Origin: Sphingomonas morindae
GTDB lineage: Bacteria > Pseudomonadota > Alphaproteobacteria > Sphingomonadales > Sphingomonadaceae
Assembly (NCBI RefSeq): GCF_023822065.1
Contig: NZ_CP084930.1
Location: forward strand, 1,876,001-1,940,000
Reading direction: 5' to 3'
DNA length: 64,000 bases
Shown here: positions 55,035-62,753 of the stretch, in pieces
Position numbering within the stretch: the stretch's first letter is position 1
Layout: each line of letters begins with the position of its first letter
Notes under the pieces: generated by a model
Databases searched by the model: none
Seen by the model: only the letters and a program-made list of their open reading frames with translations
What the model was told of the DNA's origin: nothing
Made by a program: the position numbers and the translations under genes

Positions 55035-55245
55035 AGCGGAAATGGTCTAGAAGCTCCGCGATCTGGCCCGCCACACGCGGTGCGACCAGGGTGGCGTCCG
55101 CACGCACATAGGCGTCATCCGTGGACACTTTGCCGGCGGGCCAGGCGAGATGCGCGCCGCCGACCGCCGTGCCGGCAAGCACGATGGCAGTGGTGGCGAT
55201 AAGGGCATGCTTGCGGGTCTGGCGGTAGGCCATGCGCGGGTGCTT

Positions 55246-56811
55246 TCAGCGGGGGGCGGCCGGCGCGATGGCGCGCGGCGGATAGATGCGGGTCGGCATG
55301 ATCGGGATGAGCAGGATCAGCCCGACGGCGATCGCGGCCATCACCAGATAGAGGTCGGCCGACATCAGCACGACCGACTGCGCACGGATGCGCTCGGCGA
55401 GATCGGCAGACGCCGAAGCGTCCGGCGTCATGCCAAGCAGTCCCAAGCGGTCGACGAGGATTTCCGAGTGATAATGCTCCCGGACCGTGCCGAGCCCTTC
55501 GACGATGGCCGTGCCCAGCGCGGCCGCGAAGCCCTTGACGGTGTTGAACATCGCCGAAGCCCATGGCCCTTCCGCCGGGGGCAGGCCGGTCGTCGCCAGC
55601 ATCAGCAGCGGGATCACCGCCATCGGCTGCCCCATGATCTGGAGCGCCTGAAGGAGGTAGAAATTCTCGCGCACCCAGTCGGCCGTGACGAGCCTCCCCA
55701 GCGCACAGGATGTTGCGACCATGCCGAGCCCGATCCCGAGTACCCAACGACAATCCACGCGCGGGACATTGAGGATGGCGGCGGTAAGCGGCAGCGCGAC
55801 CAGCTGCGGGAGCGCGAGAACGAGCGCCAGCGGCGCGGTCTGGAGCGGGCGATAGCCGCGCACCTCCGCCAGATACCCGCCCGGGATCACGATGACACCC
55901 AGAAAGATCACCAGCACGCCCGCCAGCGTGATGAGCGCATGCGCGAAATTGCGCCGGCCCAGCATCTGCAACTTGAAGAAGGGGGCCGGATGGCTCCACT
56001 CGTTCACGAGAAACAGGAGCATCAGGAGCCCGCCGCCGGTAAACAAGGCGCAGATCAGCGGCGACCGAAGCCAGTCGAGCCGGTCGCCCTGTTCCAGCGC
56101 GATCACCAGCATCGCGATCGCAGGCAAGCCGGCGAGGAGACCGATCCAGTCGAAGGTCGCGAGCCGCTCCAGCCGCAGCGGATCCTGCGGGACGCCCCAG
56201 CCGATGGCGAGCGCGCTCAGCAGGCACAACGGCACGACCTGCCAGAACACCATCGGCCAGCCGACGAACTCGGTCCATAGCGCGGCCAGCGGCGTGCCGA
56301 GGCTCGGGCCGAAGGTGGCGGTCAGCGCATAGCCCGCGAGACCGTAGATCTTGATGCCGGCGGGAAGGTAGCGCAGCGCCACGGTCATCAGCATCGGCGG
56401 CAGGCTGCCGCCGGCCAGACCCTGAAGCGTCCGCAACACGCACAGCGTTCCGACGTCCGGCGCGAGCGGGCACAACAGCCCCAGCAGCGCGAAGGTCAGC
56501 ACCGCTCCGATCGTGAACCGCCTGAGCGAGAAGGTCACGGAACACCAGGGTGCGAAGGCCATGGCCGCGACGTTGGCGGCGGCGTAGAGCGCGGTCAGCC
56601 AACTGCCTTCGTCATGGCCGATCGCGAGCGCGCCGCGGACATCTGCAAGCGCGACTTCAGTGACATGCTCGTTCAGTCCGGCCGTGAATGAGGCGAGCAG
56701 GACGCCGACCAGCCCGGTCGCGAGCTGCGGTCCGAACGACGGCAAGACGGGAGAAGCCGGTGCGCTCGGGGCAGGAGCCGGATCGGCAGCGGCTATCGCG
56801 ACCGTTGTCAC
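55246..56811 (-). CDS. DHA2-family MFS efflux transporter (EmrB-like)
   Basis: A 521-residue 14-helix major facilitator of the DHA2 group that pairs with HlyD/EmrA adaptors. Segments include LASFTAGLNEHVTEVALADV, SWLTALYAAANVAAMAFAPW, LRTLQGLAGGSLPPMLMTVA and LAALWTEFVGWPMVFWQVVP. The start is uncertain: GTG at 56811 is chosen, because the longer frame from 56946 would run through a perfect 9-base-arm dyad that looks like the operator shared with the divergent LysR gene. It is the first gene of the operon exporter, adaptor, outer-membrane factor, unknown, stress protein. Confidence 0.9.
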   Translation of the reverse strand: MTTVAIAAADPAPAPSAPASPVLPSFGPQLATGLVGVLLASFTAGLNEHVTEVALADVRGALAIGHDEGSWLTALYAAANVAAMAFAPWCSVTFSLRRFTIGAVLTFALLGLLCPLAPDVGTLCVLRTLQGLAGGSLPPMLMTVALRYLPAGIKIYGLAGYALTATFGPSLGTPLAALWTEFVGWPMVFWQVVPLCLLSALAIGWGVPQDPLRLERLATFDWIGLLAGLPAIAMLVIALEQGDRLDWLRSPLICALFTGGGLLMLLFLVNEWSHPAPFFKLQMLGRRNFAHALITLAGVLVIFLGVIVIPGGYLAEVRGYRPLQTAPLALVLALPQLVALPLTAAILNVPRVDCRWVLGIGLGMVATSCALGRLVTADWVRENFYLLQALQIMGQPMAVIPLLMLATTGLPPAEGPWASAMFNTVKGFAAALGTAIVEGLGTVREHYHSEILVDRLGLLGMTPDASASADLAERIRAQSVVLMSADLYLVMAAIAVGLILLIPIMPTRIYPPRAIAPAAPR

Positions 56812-56926
56812 GACGCGCCGGACATGAAGCAGGGTAGCGTCGGCATTATCGGCTCCGGCGACGATCGAGAGGTGGTCGGGGCGATACCGTTGCGACTGGC
56901 TTGCAGAAATCGGCTGACGTGCAATC

Positions 56927-56951
56927 GACCAGTGCGCGCCGTGCACTGGTC
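56927..56951. promoter_or_regulatory. Operator-like dyad between exporter and LysR genes
   Basis: GACCAGTGC (56927-56935) and GCACTGGTC (56943-56951) are exact inverted arms with a 7-base spacer. Position between the divergent exporter operon and LysR gene fits a LysR binding site. It also argues that the exporter gene starts downstream of it. Confidence 0.55.
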
Positions 56952-57018
56952 TACGGACATTGATCCAGCCTTATGACCCGATCGTTGGCGCGACTTGTGC
57001 CGAGGGGAGGTTGCGACC

Positions 57019-58029
57019 ATGGGGACGGGACTATCTCTCGCCCTGTTCCTCCGTTCGGTGCATGACACGATCTTGGATCGATCCGGCAATGCGCCCGGAG
57101 GCCTGGCTGGACCCTTGGAGATGGACTATCCCGACCTCAACCTGCTGATCGCGCTCGACGCTCTTCTTCAGGAAGAGAGCGTGGTCGGCGCGGCGCGGCG
57201 CATGGACCTCAGTCCGCCAGCGATGAGCCGGACGCTCGGACGGATCCGAGGCGTTTTCGGCGACCCGATCCTGGTGCCCGCCGGTCGCAAGATGGTGCCG
57301 ACGCCTCGCGCCCAGGAGTTGCGCGATCCCATCCACAGCCTGGTCAGCCAGGCGCTTGGGATCATGCAACCTGCGGGTGAACGTGCAATTCGAACCCTGC
57401 GTCGCAGCTTCACCATTCGTGCGAACGATAGCTTCATCGTCGCTTTCGGTGCGCGATTGGCCCGCCACCTACGCGACACGGCACCCGGCGTGTCCGTTCG
57501 CTTCGCGCCCGAGGTCGGCGACGACGACGACGCGCTCCGCGAGGGGCATGTCGATCTGTTTATCGGCGCTACCGAGACGCTCGATGCCGAGGTCCGTGTG
57601 CAGGCCTTAATCAAGACGGCGATCGTCTGCGTCGCGCGTGAGGATCATGCGATCTTCGCAAACGAGATCACGCCACATGCTTTCGCGGCCTATGAACAGA
57701 TCGTCGTCTCGCGCCGCGGACGATTGAGCGGGCCGATCGATGCCGCATTGGTACATCAGGATCTTCGTCGAAAGGTCGCGCTGGTGGCGCCCACTTTCTC
57801 GACTGCGCTTCTGCTCCTCGCTGGTAGTGACCTGATCCTGCCGCTGCCCGATCTTTATCTGCTCGGCACGCCACACCTTCCCGTCGGAATGCGCGCATTT
57901 CCGATCCCGCTCGATCTACCCCCGGTAACGCTTCGCCAAGCCTGGCATCCGCGTTTCGAAACCGACACCGCCCATCGCTGGCTTCGGGAAATGATCCGCG
58001 ACATGTGCTTGGTCGAGAGCTCTCCGTGA
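57019..58029 (+). CDS. LysR-family transcriptional regulator (NodD-like)
   Basis: A LysR-type regulator. The family core begins MDYPDLNLLIALDALLQEES (ATG 57121); the HTH is VVGAARRMDLSPPAMSRTLG and RIRGVFGDPILVPAGRKMVP follows. Effector domain: FTIRANDSFIVAFGARLARH and GHVDLFIGATETLDAEVRVQ. I start it at 57019 because GAGGGGAGG lies 9 bases upstream, whereas 57121 has only a badly spaced GGAG; the extra 34 residues are not conserved in type, so 57121 is a real alternative. It resembles regulators divergent from EmrAB-type pumps and probably controls the exporter operon through the dyad at 56927. Confidence 0.88.
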   Translation: MGTGLSLALFLRSVHDTILDRSGNAPGGLAGPLEMDYPDLNLLIALDALLQEESVVGAARRMDLSPPAMSRTLGRIRGVFGDPILVPAGRKMVPTPRAQELRDPIHSLVSQALGIMQPAGERAIRTLRRSFTIRANDSFIVAFGARLARHLRDTAPGVSVRFAPEVGDDDDALREGHVDLFIGATETLDAEVRVQALIKTAIVCVAREDHAIFANEITPHAFAAYEQIVVSRRGRLSGPIDAALVHQDLRRKVALVAPTFSTALLLLAGSDLILPLPDLYLLGTPHLPVGMRAFPIPLDLPPVTLRQAWHPRFETDTAHRWLREMIRDMCLVESSP

Positions 58030-58083
58030 AGGCATTGCGGTTCTGACGCGGGCGAGATCCTGCCTCAGCCCGCTGAGGCCAGC

Positions 58084-58941
58084 TTAGCCCCTGACGGCAC
58101 TTCGGAAGGCCGCCGCTAACGCCGCGAGGGCGTTATGCGACCGATCCTCTTTTGCCCGCGAATGGATCAGGATCGGCAACCGCGGCAGCGCCGGCAGACC
58201 CAGCCGTGCCCCGACATCCACAGCGCCGAGCGGCACCATGCGTGGAGACAAGGCCGCGACACCCAGCCCCGCATTTACAGCAGCGACGACTGCGGCGACC
58301 CCGCCGCCCACGAATATCTCCGTCCACGCGATGCTGGCCGCGTCAAGCGCTTGACTGGCCATGGCCCGCACGCCGCAAGGCTCCGCCAAGGTGGCCACTG
58401 GCAGCGGCTCATCCGCATGGTGCTTCCACCCGGGCGCCGCGTACCAGACGAAGCGTTCCTCCGCGATCATCTCACCGTCGTCCCGACCGACATGCAAGCG
58501 GACGATCGCGGCGTCGAGTTCGCGTCGATCGAAGCTCTGCAGCAGATCGCCCGAAGACGCGATCCGGATCTCGATGATGAGGTGCGGATCCTGCGCGTTC
58601 ATCCGCGCGATCAGGGCCGGCAAATCGGGGCCCGCGACGTGCTCGCTGATGCCGATGATCAATCGCCGCCGTGCCCCGCTGAAGGCCGTCAGCGCACGGT
58701 CGTGGGCGCCTCGCAGAGCCCGGGCGTGTTCGAGGAAGGTCAAGCCATGGGTCGACAGTTGGACATGGCGGGGCGTGCGCTCTACCAGCCGGCAGCCCAG
58801 CCTCGTCTCGAGGCGCTTGAGCTTGAGGCTGACGGCGGCCTGCGTCGTCTGCATCGCTTCAGCCGCCCGGGTGAAGCTGCCATGGTCTGCGATGAGCGTA
58901 AAAGCCCAGACGGCGTCGAGATCGAGTGGTGGATCAATCAT
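58084..58941 (-). CDS. LysR-family transcriptional regulator
   Basis: A 285-residue LysR-type regulator. HTH: SFTRAAEAMQTTQAAVSLKL (residues about 22-41), RLETRLGCRLVERTPRHVQL. The effector domain includes RRLIIGISEHVAGPDLPALI, SFDRRELDAAIVRLHVGRDD and GGVAAVVAAVNAGLGVAALS. It is divergent from the tautomerase at 59033; a dyad TATCTA-N10-TAGATA starts at its own start codon, so it probably both autoregulates and controls the tautomerase gene. Confidence 0.92.
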   Translation of the reverse strand: MIDPPLDLDAVWAFTLIADHGSFTRAAEAMQTTQAAVSLKLKRLETRLGCRLVERTPRHVQLSTHGLTFLEHARALRGAHDRALTAFSGARRRLIIGISEHVAGPDLPALIARMNAQDPHLIIEIRIASSGDLLQSFDRRELDAAIVRLHVGRDDGEMIAEERFVWYAAPGWKHHADEPLPVATLAEPCGVRAMASQALDAASIAWTEIFVGGGVAAVVAAVNAGLGVAALSPRMVPLGAVDVGARLGLPALPRLPILIHSRAKEDRSHNALAALAAAFRSAVRG

Positions 58942-58962
58942 ATCTAGCCATTATGATAGATA
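58941..58962. promoter_or_regulatory. LysR-box dyad before the tautomerase gene
   Basis: TATCTA (58941-58946) and TAGATA (58957-58962) are exact inverted arms; inside, ATC-N9-GAT fits the T-N11-A LysR rule. The surrounding 60 bases are AT-rich, as expected for the divergent promoters. Confidence 0.5.
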
Positions 58963-59032
58963 TTATCAGCCATAAGATAGCAAAATGGCCTGGCAACCGC
59001 CATCCTGAATGGGCCGATCAGGAGACCCATCC

Positions 59033-59422
59033 ATGCCCCTCGCTCACATCGCCATGCGTGCCGGAAAGCCAGACGCCTACAAGCAGGCTATCTTCGATGG
59101 TCTGTACCGCGCCATGCGCGAAACCTTCGACGTGCCGGAGGACGACCAATTCATGGTCGTCACCGAGCACGACGCGGCGAGCTTTCGTTACGGCCAATCC
59201 TATCTCGACATCAGCCGCAGCGATGATCTCGTCTTCATTCAGATCACCGCCAATAACACCCGCTCGACACAACAGAAGAAGGCGCTCTTTCGCCTCGTAG
59301 TCGAGCTGTTAGGCAAGGCGCCGGGGTTGCGGGCCGAAGACGTGTTCGTAAACCTCATTGAGGTGGCGCGGGAGAATTGGTCCCTCGGCCTCGGCGTCGC
59401 GCAATACGCAAGAACCGAGTAG
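59033..59422 (+). CDS. Tautomerase-superfamily protein
   Basis: A 129-residue tautomerase (4-oxalocrotonate tautomerase/MSAD-like fold) with the invariant Pro directly after the initiator Met (MPLAHIAMRAGKPDAYKQAI), which becomes the catalytic N-terminal proline. Further family stretches: FDVPEDDQFMVVTEHDAASF, RSDDLVFIQITANNTRSTQQ, KKALFRLVVELL and VFVNLIEVARENWSLGLG. ATG 59033 with CAGGAG 8 bases upstream is required to expose the proline; the in-frame ATG at 59009 would not. The substrate is probably an enol or haloacrylate-type acid; not determinable. Confidence 0.9.
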   Translation: MPLAHIAMRAGKPDAYKQAIFDGLYRAMRETFDVPEDDQFMVVTEHDAASFRYGQSYLDISRSDDLVFIQITANNTRSTQQKKALFRLVVELLGKAPGLRAEDVFVNLIEVARENWSLGLGVAQYARTE

Positions 59423-59510
59423 TCCATCTCACGTCGATCTTTCGAATCGACCGCCTGAGGAAACAGCAATGCCGCTGCCGGGGCGCAGCTTCGTTGGACG
59501 GTAGTTTCGA

Positions 59511-60311
59511 TCAGGCGGTCCACTCACCGCAAAATACCGGCTCGACCGGGCCGGCAAGCTGCACGCCGTCACGCCCGTTCCAGGAGACGCGGAGAAGACC
59601 GCCGTCGCACAGGACATCGACGTCCTCGCTCAACAAGCCGCGACGGATGCCGTTGACGACGGCCGCGCAGGAGCAGGAGCCCGAGCCGGGCGAGATCCCG
59701 GCCCCACGTTCCCAGATGCGGAGGCGAATCCGGACCGGATCGAGGACCTGCACGAAGTGAACGTTGGTCCTGTTTGGAAATAACGGATGGGTCTCGAACT
59801 CTCGGCCGCGCGCCTCGACGTCCACCTGATCGATGTCGTCCACGAAGAAGGTGCAATGCGGATTGCCCATGCTGCACGCGGCCGGATCGCCGGCGAGCGG
59901 CAGCCTCGCCGTGTCCATCGCCTCGGCCAGGGGGATCTCGGACCAGAGCAGGAGAGGCAGGCCCATATCGACAGAAATCTGCCCGTCCGGGTGTCGCATG
60001 CAGCGCAGGATCCCGCGACTTGTTCGAACCGTCACGTCATCGGCGCCCGTCTCGCCCATCAGCTTGCCGGCGACGCCGCGTGTCGCGCTCCCACATGCTG
60101 CGAGCGAGGTGCCGTCGGCATTCCAGAAGGAGAGATCCGCCGTGGCGTTCTCACAGTGCCGCAGGATGGCGATCTGGTTGAAGCCGATACCGCGCTGGCG
60201 ATCGCCGAGGCGGCGGATCAGGTCCGGCGGTAGGGTCACGTCGCGCATCCGGCAATCGACGATCACGAAATCATCGCCATTGGCGTGCATCTTCTCGAAG
60301 GCGATCGTCAT
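59511..60311 (-). CDS. Diaminopimelate-epimerase-like protein with Cys-to-Ser change
   Basis: A 266-residue protein of the DapF fold, beginning MTIAFEKMHANGDDFVIVDC. It keeps the first active-site cysteine (Cys73 in LAACGSATRG) and the ERGAG signature (201-205). The second cysteine, expected in the ten-residue phrase ERGAG-x3-A-C, is Ser210 (ERGAGISPGSGSCSCAAV). Two-base epimerisation needs both cysteines, so canonical DapF activity is doubtful; a lyase, isomerase or different epimerase is possible. It overlaps the upstream monooxygenase-like gene by 4 bases. Not likely the housekeeping dapF given its operon. Confidence 0.85.
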   Translation of the reverse strand: MTIAFEKMHANGDDFVIVDCRMRDVTLPPDLIRRLGDRQRGIGFNQIAILRHCENATADLSFWNADGTSLAACGSATRGVAGKLMGETGADDVTVRTSRGILRCMRHPDGQISVDMGLPLLLWSEIPLAEAMDTARLPLAGDPAACSMGNPHCTFFVDDIDQVDVEARGREFETHPLFPNRTNVHFVQVLDPVRIRLRIWERGAGISPGSGSCSCAAVVNGIRRGLLSEDVDVLCDGGLLRVSWNGRDGVQLAGPVEPVFCGEWTA

Positions 60312-60661
60312 ACGATGGGGCGGACCGGGAGCCCGAGACCCTCGACGACCACGATATGATGCTCGACCTGGTCGGGCTTCTCCAGGAGGAAGCGGTCGTC
60401 CTCGGGATAATACCGTGCCCGTGCGATGTCCTCGCCGGCAAAGGCCCGTATGGCGTCCATCGACCGCCACCAGCTCAAGGTCGAGACTTCGGTGGAGCCA
60501 TTGCCGAGGTCCCGCAACAACATCTCGCAGCCGACGTTGCCCGGCGTTCCCAGATAATCCTCGACACCAGTGCCGCGGATATAGCTTACATAGGCCTCTC
60601 GGTCCTCCGTCCGGATCCGCGAGGACCAACGCCGTAAAACCAGCGGCTCAGATTGCGTCAT
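60308..60661 (-). CDS. Antibiotic biosynthesis monooxygenase (ABM)-like protein
   Basis: A 117-residue protein of the dimeric alpha-beta barrel type. It reads PLVLRRWSSRIRTEDREAYV, SYIRGTGVEDYLGTPGNVGC, STEVSTLSWWRSMDAIRAFA and GEDIARARYYPEDDRFLLE. This arrangement is typical of ABM-domain enzymes or heme/quinone-binding small proteins, but the fold alone does not prove oxygenase activity. The start at 60661 has AAGGA 9 bases upstream; ATGs at 60670 and 60694 are alternatives. Coupled to the DapF-like gene (ATGA). Confidence 0.8.
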   Translation of the reverse strand: MTQSEPLVLRRWSSRIRTEDREAYVSYIRGTGVEDYLGTPGNVGCEMLLRDLGNGSTEVSTLSWWRSMDAIRAFAGEDIARARYYPEDDRFLLEKPDQVEHHIVVVEGLGLPVRPIV

Positions 60662-60755
60662 CGATATCATCCTTGCGTGATCTGGCGTAGTCAACTTCGA
60701 GCATGGACTTCGTCCAGTGCGCGAAACCTGATCGATCAGGGCCGCTTATACAAAC

Positions 60756-62183
60756 TCATCTGCGAGTTATCTTAATCCCGGCATCGCGCGGAAGGCGCCA
60801 ATATGCGATGGTCGGCAGGAGGGTGAGAGCTGCCGTGATCGCGAACGCACAGCGGAAATCGATCATCTCGAATGCGCGACCTGCCATCAACTGATCTCCT
60901 CCGCGCAAGAGGCTCGCCAAACGCAAGCACATCGCACCGAAGGCGATGCCCAGTCCGGTCGTCATCTGCTGCATGGTGCTCCACAGCGTGCTTGCTGAAC
61001 TCTTCAGATCATCCGTGACGTCGGCAAAACTCAGGGTCGTCATCGTCGAGAGTTGCAGGGATCGCGTCACGCCATAGCCGAAGAGCACAAGGAACAGCAC
61101 GGGTCTCGACGTGGACGGCGACAGCCACGCAAAGGCCAGGATTGTCATGGCGACGGCCGTGCCGTTGGCAATCGCGACGGTGCGGAAGCCGAAGCGTCTC
61201 ATGATCGGGGTCGTGACAGCTTTCATGCCGAGGTTTCCGGTTGCCGTGACCAGCAGGAGCAAACCCGCGTGGAAGGCCGAAAGCCCGAAGCCGACCTGGA
61301 ACAGCAGCGGTGCCAGGTAGGGGACGGCTTCGATCCCCGCCCGGGCAAACCCGCCCCACCAGACCGAGGTCGTGTACGTATGCACCCGGAACACAGCGAG
61401 ATTGAGGATGGGCTGAGGTGCCTTCCGAAGATGACGGACGGCAACAAGTCCGAAGGCGATCCCGCCGACGATGATTCCACCCGCCAGCCCGAGACTTACG
61501 TCCTGTCGACTTGCCAATTCCATCCCGCAAAGCAGCAAGACGAGAGAGGCGCTACACGACAGAAAGCCACGGACATCGAGACGCTTCGAGGCTTGGCCGG
61601 CCTGATCCGAAACGAAGACGAGGATCGCTACGAACGCAGCGATCGAAAAGGGCACATTGAGGAAAAACACCCAGTGCCAGGACGCGTAGGTGGTGATGAA
61701 GCCGCCCACGGTCGGGCCAACGACTGGAGCGACGATCGCGGGCCATGTGATGGCCGAGATCGCGCGCAACATATGCGCGTCATCGGTGTTGCGTGCGACG
61801 ATCATGCGTCCCACCGGCACCATCAGCGCGCCGCCCATTCCCTGTACCACGCGTGCGGCTGTGAATGAGAGCACGCCGTCCGCCGATCCGCAGAGAACGG
61901 ACGCGACCGCAAAGATGACGACCGCGCTCCCGAAGACCGTTCGCGTTCCATACCGGTCTGCGATCCAGCCGCTGATCGGGATTAGCACGGCCAGTGTGAG
62001 CATATATGCCGTCATGCCCAAGCTGACTTCGTTCGGCCCGACACCGAACGATCGTGCCATCTGCGGCAGGGACGTGGCGACGATCGTCGTGTCCAGATAC
62101 TCCGTGAAATAAGTAGCTGCGACGATGTACGGGAGCAGGATGCTATTTCTCCCGACACCCCGCGGAGCTGGCCTTGTCGGCAT
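60756..62183 (-). CDS. DHA2-family MFS transporter
   Basis: A 475-residue multidrug-resistance type major facilitator with about 14 helices. Motifs: EYLDTTIVATSLPQMARSFG (DHA2 motif D1), SGWIADRYGTRTVFGSAVVI (motif A), RVVQGMGGALMVPVGRMIVA and GPTVGGFITTYASWHWVFFL (motif C region). It lies between the YbaK-like and ABM-like genes in the same direction, so it probably exports the product or substrate of this operon. Confidence 0.92.
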   Translation of the reverse strand: MPTRPAPRGVGRNSILLPYIVAATYFTEYLDTTIVATSLPQMARSFGVGPNEVSLGMTAYMLTLAVLIPISGWIADRYGTRTVFGSAVVIFAVASVLCGSADGVLSFTAARVVQGMGGALMVPVGRMIVARNTDDAHMLRAISAITWPAIVAPVVGPTVGGFITTYASWHWVFFLNVPFSIAAFVAILVFVSDQAGQASKRLDVRGFLSCSASLVLLLCGMELASRQDVSLGLAGGIIVGGIAFGLVAVRHLRKAPQPILNLAVFRVHTYTTSVWWGGFARAGIEAVPYLAPLLFQVGFGLSAFHAGLLLLVTATGNLGMKAVTTPIMRRFGFRTVAIANGTAVAMTILAFAWLSPSTSRPVLFLVLFGYGVTRSLQLSTMTTLSFADVTDDLKSSASTLWSTMQQMTTGLGIAFGAMCLRLASLLRGGDQLMAGRAFEMIDFRCAFAITAALTLLPTIAYWRLPRDAGIKITRR

Positions 62184-62239
62184 TCTGGTTCACCTCGATG
62201 GCGAAGATACTTCGAACAGGCATCGCGATGATCCGCGCC

Positions 62240-62719
62240 TCATGTTCCCACCGCTTCGGTCTGACGAACCTCGGCGATCATTCCATTGGTGAGGCGAATC
62301 AACTGCTCCGCCGACGTCCGAAACGCGTGCATCGGGGATCCGGCTGCCGCCCAGAGCGGATCGAGCGAAAGCAACGCGCTATCGATGACGGTCGTGACGT
62401 GGCAGTCGTGACCGACCGGGGCGACGCCGCCCACGGCGAACCCTGTGTTGCTCATGACCCACGCGGCATCCGCGGTCTTTACGGCCAAGCCGACCGCGGC
62501 GGCGACCTTGTTTCGATCGATGCGGTGAGCGCCGGACGCGACGACCAGGATAACGTCCTCGCCGGCCCGGAACACGATCGATTTGGCGATCTGTGCCACC
62601 GAGCAGCCAACGGCCGCCGCCGCATCGGCGGCGCTATGCGTGCCTGCCGGAAATTCAGCGATGCTGTCTTCATGTCCAGCGGCGAGCAGCGCCTGCCTGA
62701 CCCTGTCGACCCGATCCAT
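62240..62719 (-). CDS. YbaK/ProX-family aminoacyl-tRNA deacylase-like protein
   Basis: A 159-residue free-standing trans-editing domain of the YbaK/EbsC/ProX type. It reads MDRVDRVRQALLAAGHEDSI, EFPAGTHSAADAAAAVGCSV, AQIAKSIVFRAGEDVILVVA, SGAHRIDRNKVAAAVG and VGGVAPVGH; the Lys of AKSIVF and the GGVAPVGH loop are the family's active-site features. Such proteins hydrolyse mis-charged tRNA (for example Ala- or Cys-tRNA-Pro). The start ATG 62719 fits the family; a longer frame upstream does not. Its place between leuA-like and exporter genes suggests protection from an amino-acid analogue; that is a hypothesis. Confidence 0.9.
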   Translation of the reverse strand: MDRVDRVRQALLAAGHEDSIAEFPAGTHSAADAAAAVGCSVAQIAKSIVFRAGEDVILVVASGAHRIDRNKVAAAVGLAVKTADAAWVMSNTGFAVGGVAPVGHDCHVTTVIDSALLSLDPLWAAAGSPMHAFRTSAEQLIRLTNGMIAEVRQTEAVGT

Positions 62720-62753
62720 AGTGACTTTCTTTCCCCTGTACCGCCTCCTCTCA

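Larger units (their letters stand above)
54019..55047 (+). mobile_element. IS630-family insertion sequence
   Basis: A 1029-bp element bounded by TA on both sides (54017-54018 and 55048-55049), the target duplication typical of IS630/Tc1. Its ends are GACCACTTTGATGTT on the left and, read inward from the right, GACCATTTCCGCTTT, so the terminal repeats are short and imperfect. It carries two overlapping ORFs that together form a DDE transposase. It is inserted in the HlyD adaptor gene, transcribed opposite to it. Confidence 0.9.
53132..55233 (-). pseudogene. HlyD/EmrA-family adaptor gene, split by an IS630 element
   Basis: The N-terminal 62 codons (55233-55048) encode MAYRQTRKHALIATTAIVLA plus a membrane anchor, then STDDAYVRADATLVAPRVAG and QIAELL. 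The remaining 294 codons (54016-53132) continue exactly with VDDNQPVTAGQLLARIDDRD, coiled coil and EIRAPVDGIVGQRTVRVGAF up to the stop. Removing the IS and one TA restores an uninterrupted 356-codon adaptor. Without it the pump probably cannot assemble, and downstream genes (NodT factor, unknown gene, stress protein) may suffer polar loss. Confidence 0.92.

Noticed and set aside
56812-56946. N-terminal extension of the DHA2 exporter from the GTG at 56946
   Set aside because: The added residues do not resemble a transporter N-terminus and the DNA holds an exact operator-like dyad.
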